Of a stretch of 64,000 nt of DNA, positions 63,968-64,000 are shown piece after piece. The stretch lies in contig DDNP01000026.1 of the NCBI GenBank assembly GCA_002341185.1, positions 71,733-135,732 on the forward strand, in the 5' to 3' direction. The notes beneath the pieces are model-generated. The model did no database searches. It saw only the letters and a program-made list of their open reading frames with translations, and had not been told where the DNA came from. The position numbers and the translations under genes were made by a program. The DNA comes from Candidatus Neomicrothrix sp. UBA2517 (GTDB taxonomy: Bacteria > Actinomycetota > Acidimicrobiia > Acidimicrobiales > UBA8592). The first letter of the stretch is position 1, and the number at the start of each line of letters is the position of its first letter.

Positions 63968-64000
63968 ATGAACATGAAAGCCATCAAAGTTGACCTAGCT
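63968..64000 (+). CDS. Start of a gene cut by the window edge
   Basis: Eleven codons are open from ATG 63968 (MNMKAIKVDLA), 54 bases after aroE. The promoter spacing supports 63968 rather than ATG 63974. Too short to identify. Confidence 0.35.
   Translation, partial: MNMKAIKVDLA

Overview
The window looks like a stretch of chromosome from a small-genome actinobacterium of rather low G+C (about 40% by eye, not counted), most likely a marine Acidimicrobiia-type organism. The evidence is the gene set and gene order: a mycothiol cysteine ligase (mshC), an F420:NADP oxidoreductase (npdG), an InhA-like enoyl reductase, phosphatidylinositol mannoside genes (pgsA, a PatA-like acyltransferase, pimA), menaquinone genes, and the actinobacterial blocks mec-cysM-murI-MBL-rph-rdgB and thrS-HIT-pgsA-acyltransferase-pimA-pdxS-pdxT-yebC-ruvCAB-secDF-apt-relA-hisS-aspS-alaS-ruvX-mltG-aroE. 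Both blocks are arranged much as in Mycobacterium. No mobile element, CRISPR array, rRNA or prophage is visible. Genes are packed tightly, with many ATGA/GTGA/TAATG overlaps and convergent genes that touch or overlap. No gene-free stretch exceeds about 220 bases.

Layout: 1-6.1 kb holds the end of a flavoprotein gene, smpB, and the mec/cysM/murI/MBL/rph/rdgB operon. 6.1-10.1 kb holds an MFS transporter and a complete NAD-salvage operon (pncB-pncA-nrtR). 10.1-13.5 kb holds tRNA-Leu, clpP, a putative lipoprotein, rpe and a D-2-hydroxyacid dehydrogenase. 13.5-18.2 kb holds menaquinone genes menD-menH-menC, with menE convergent. 18.2-24.5 kb is the most variable part: LOG-family hydrolase, truncated haemoglobin, amidohydrolase, SDR, VOC protein, DHA2 transporter, thiN. 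24.5-31.6 kb holds three ABC-transporter genes and two CNNM/CorC genes. 31.6-34.4 kb holds fabI/inhA, npdG and mshC. From 34.5 kb to the end is the conserved translation, membrane-lipid, recombination, queuosine, Sec, stringent-response and tRNA-synthetase block.

The most general signal is regulatory. About half of the operon-heading genes I examined have a TANNNT hexamer ending exactly six bases before the start codon, as expected if -10 boxes drive leaderless mRNAs. Genes inside operons, and a few heads, use Shine-Dalgarno sites instead. The same signal settles several start codons (mec, menD, the SDR, the 36985 gene, and the partial gene at the right edge).

The most unusual proteins are a Tgt that has lost all three zinc cysteines, a LemA-linked M48 peptidase homologue with a broken HEXXH, a mec-cysM pair with no cysO between them, a heterodimeric ABC exporter with one degenerate ATP site, a protein with four DivIVA-like motifs beside relA, and a 95-residue SepF. 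I found no clearly new multi-gene defence or mobile system. The window is mainly housekeeping with these local departures.
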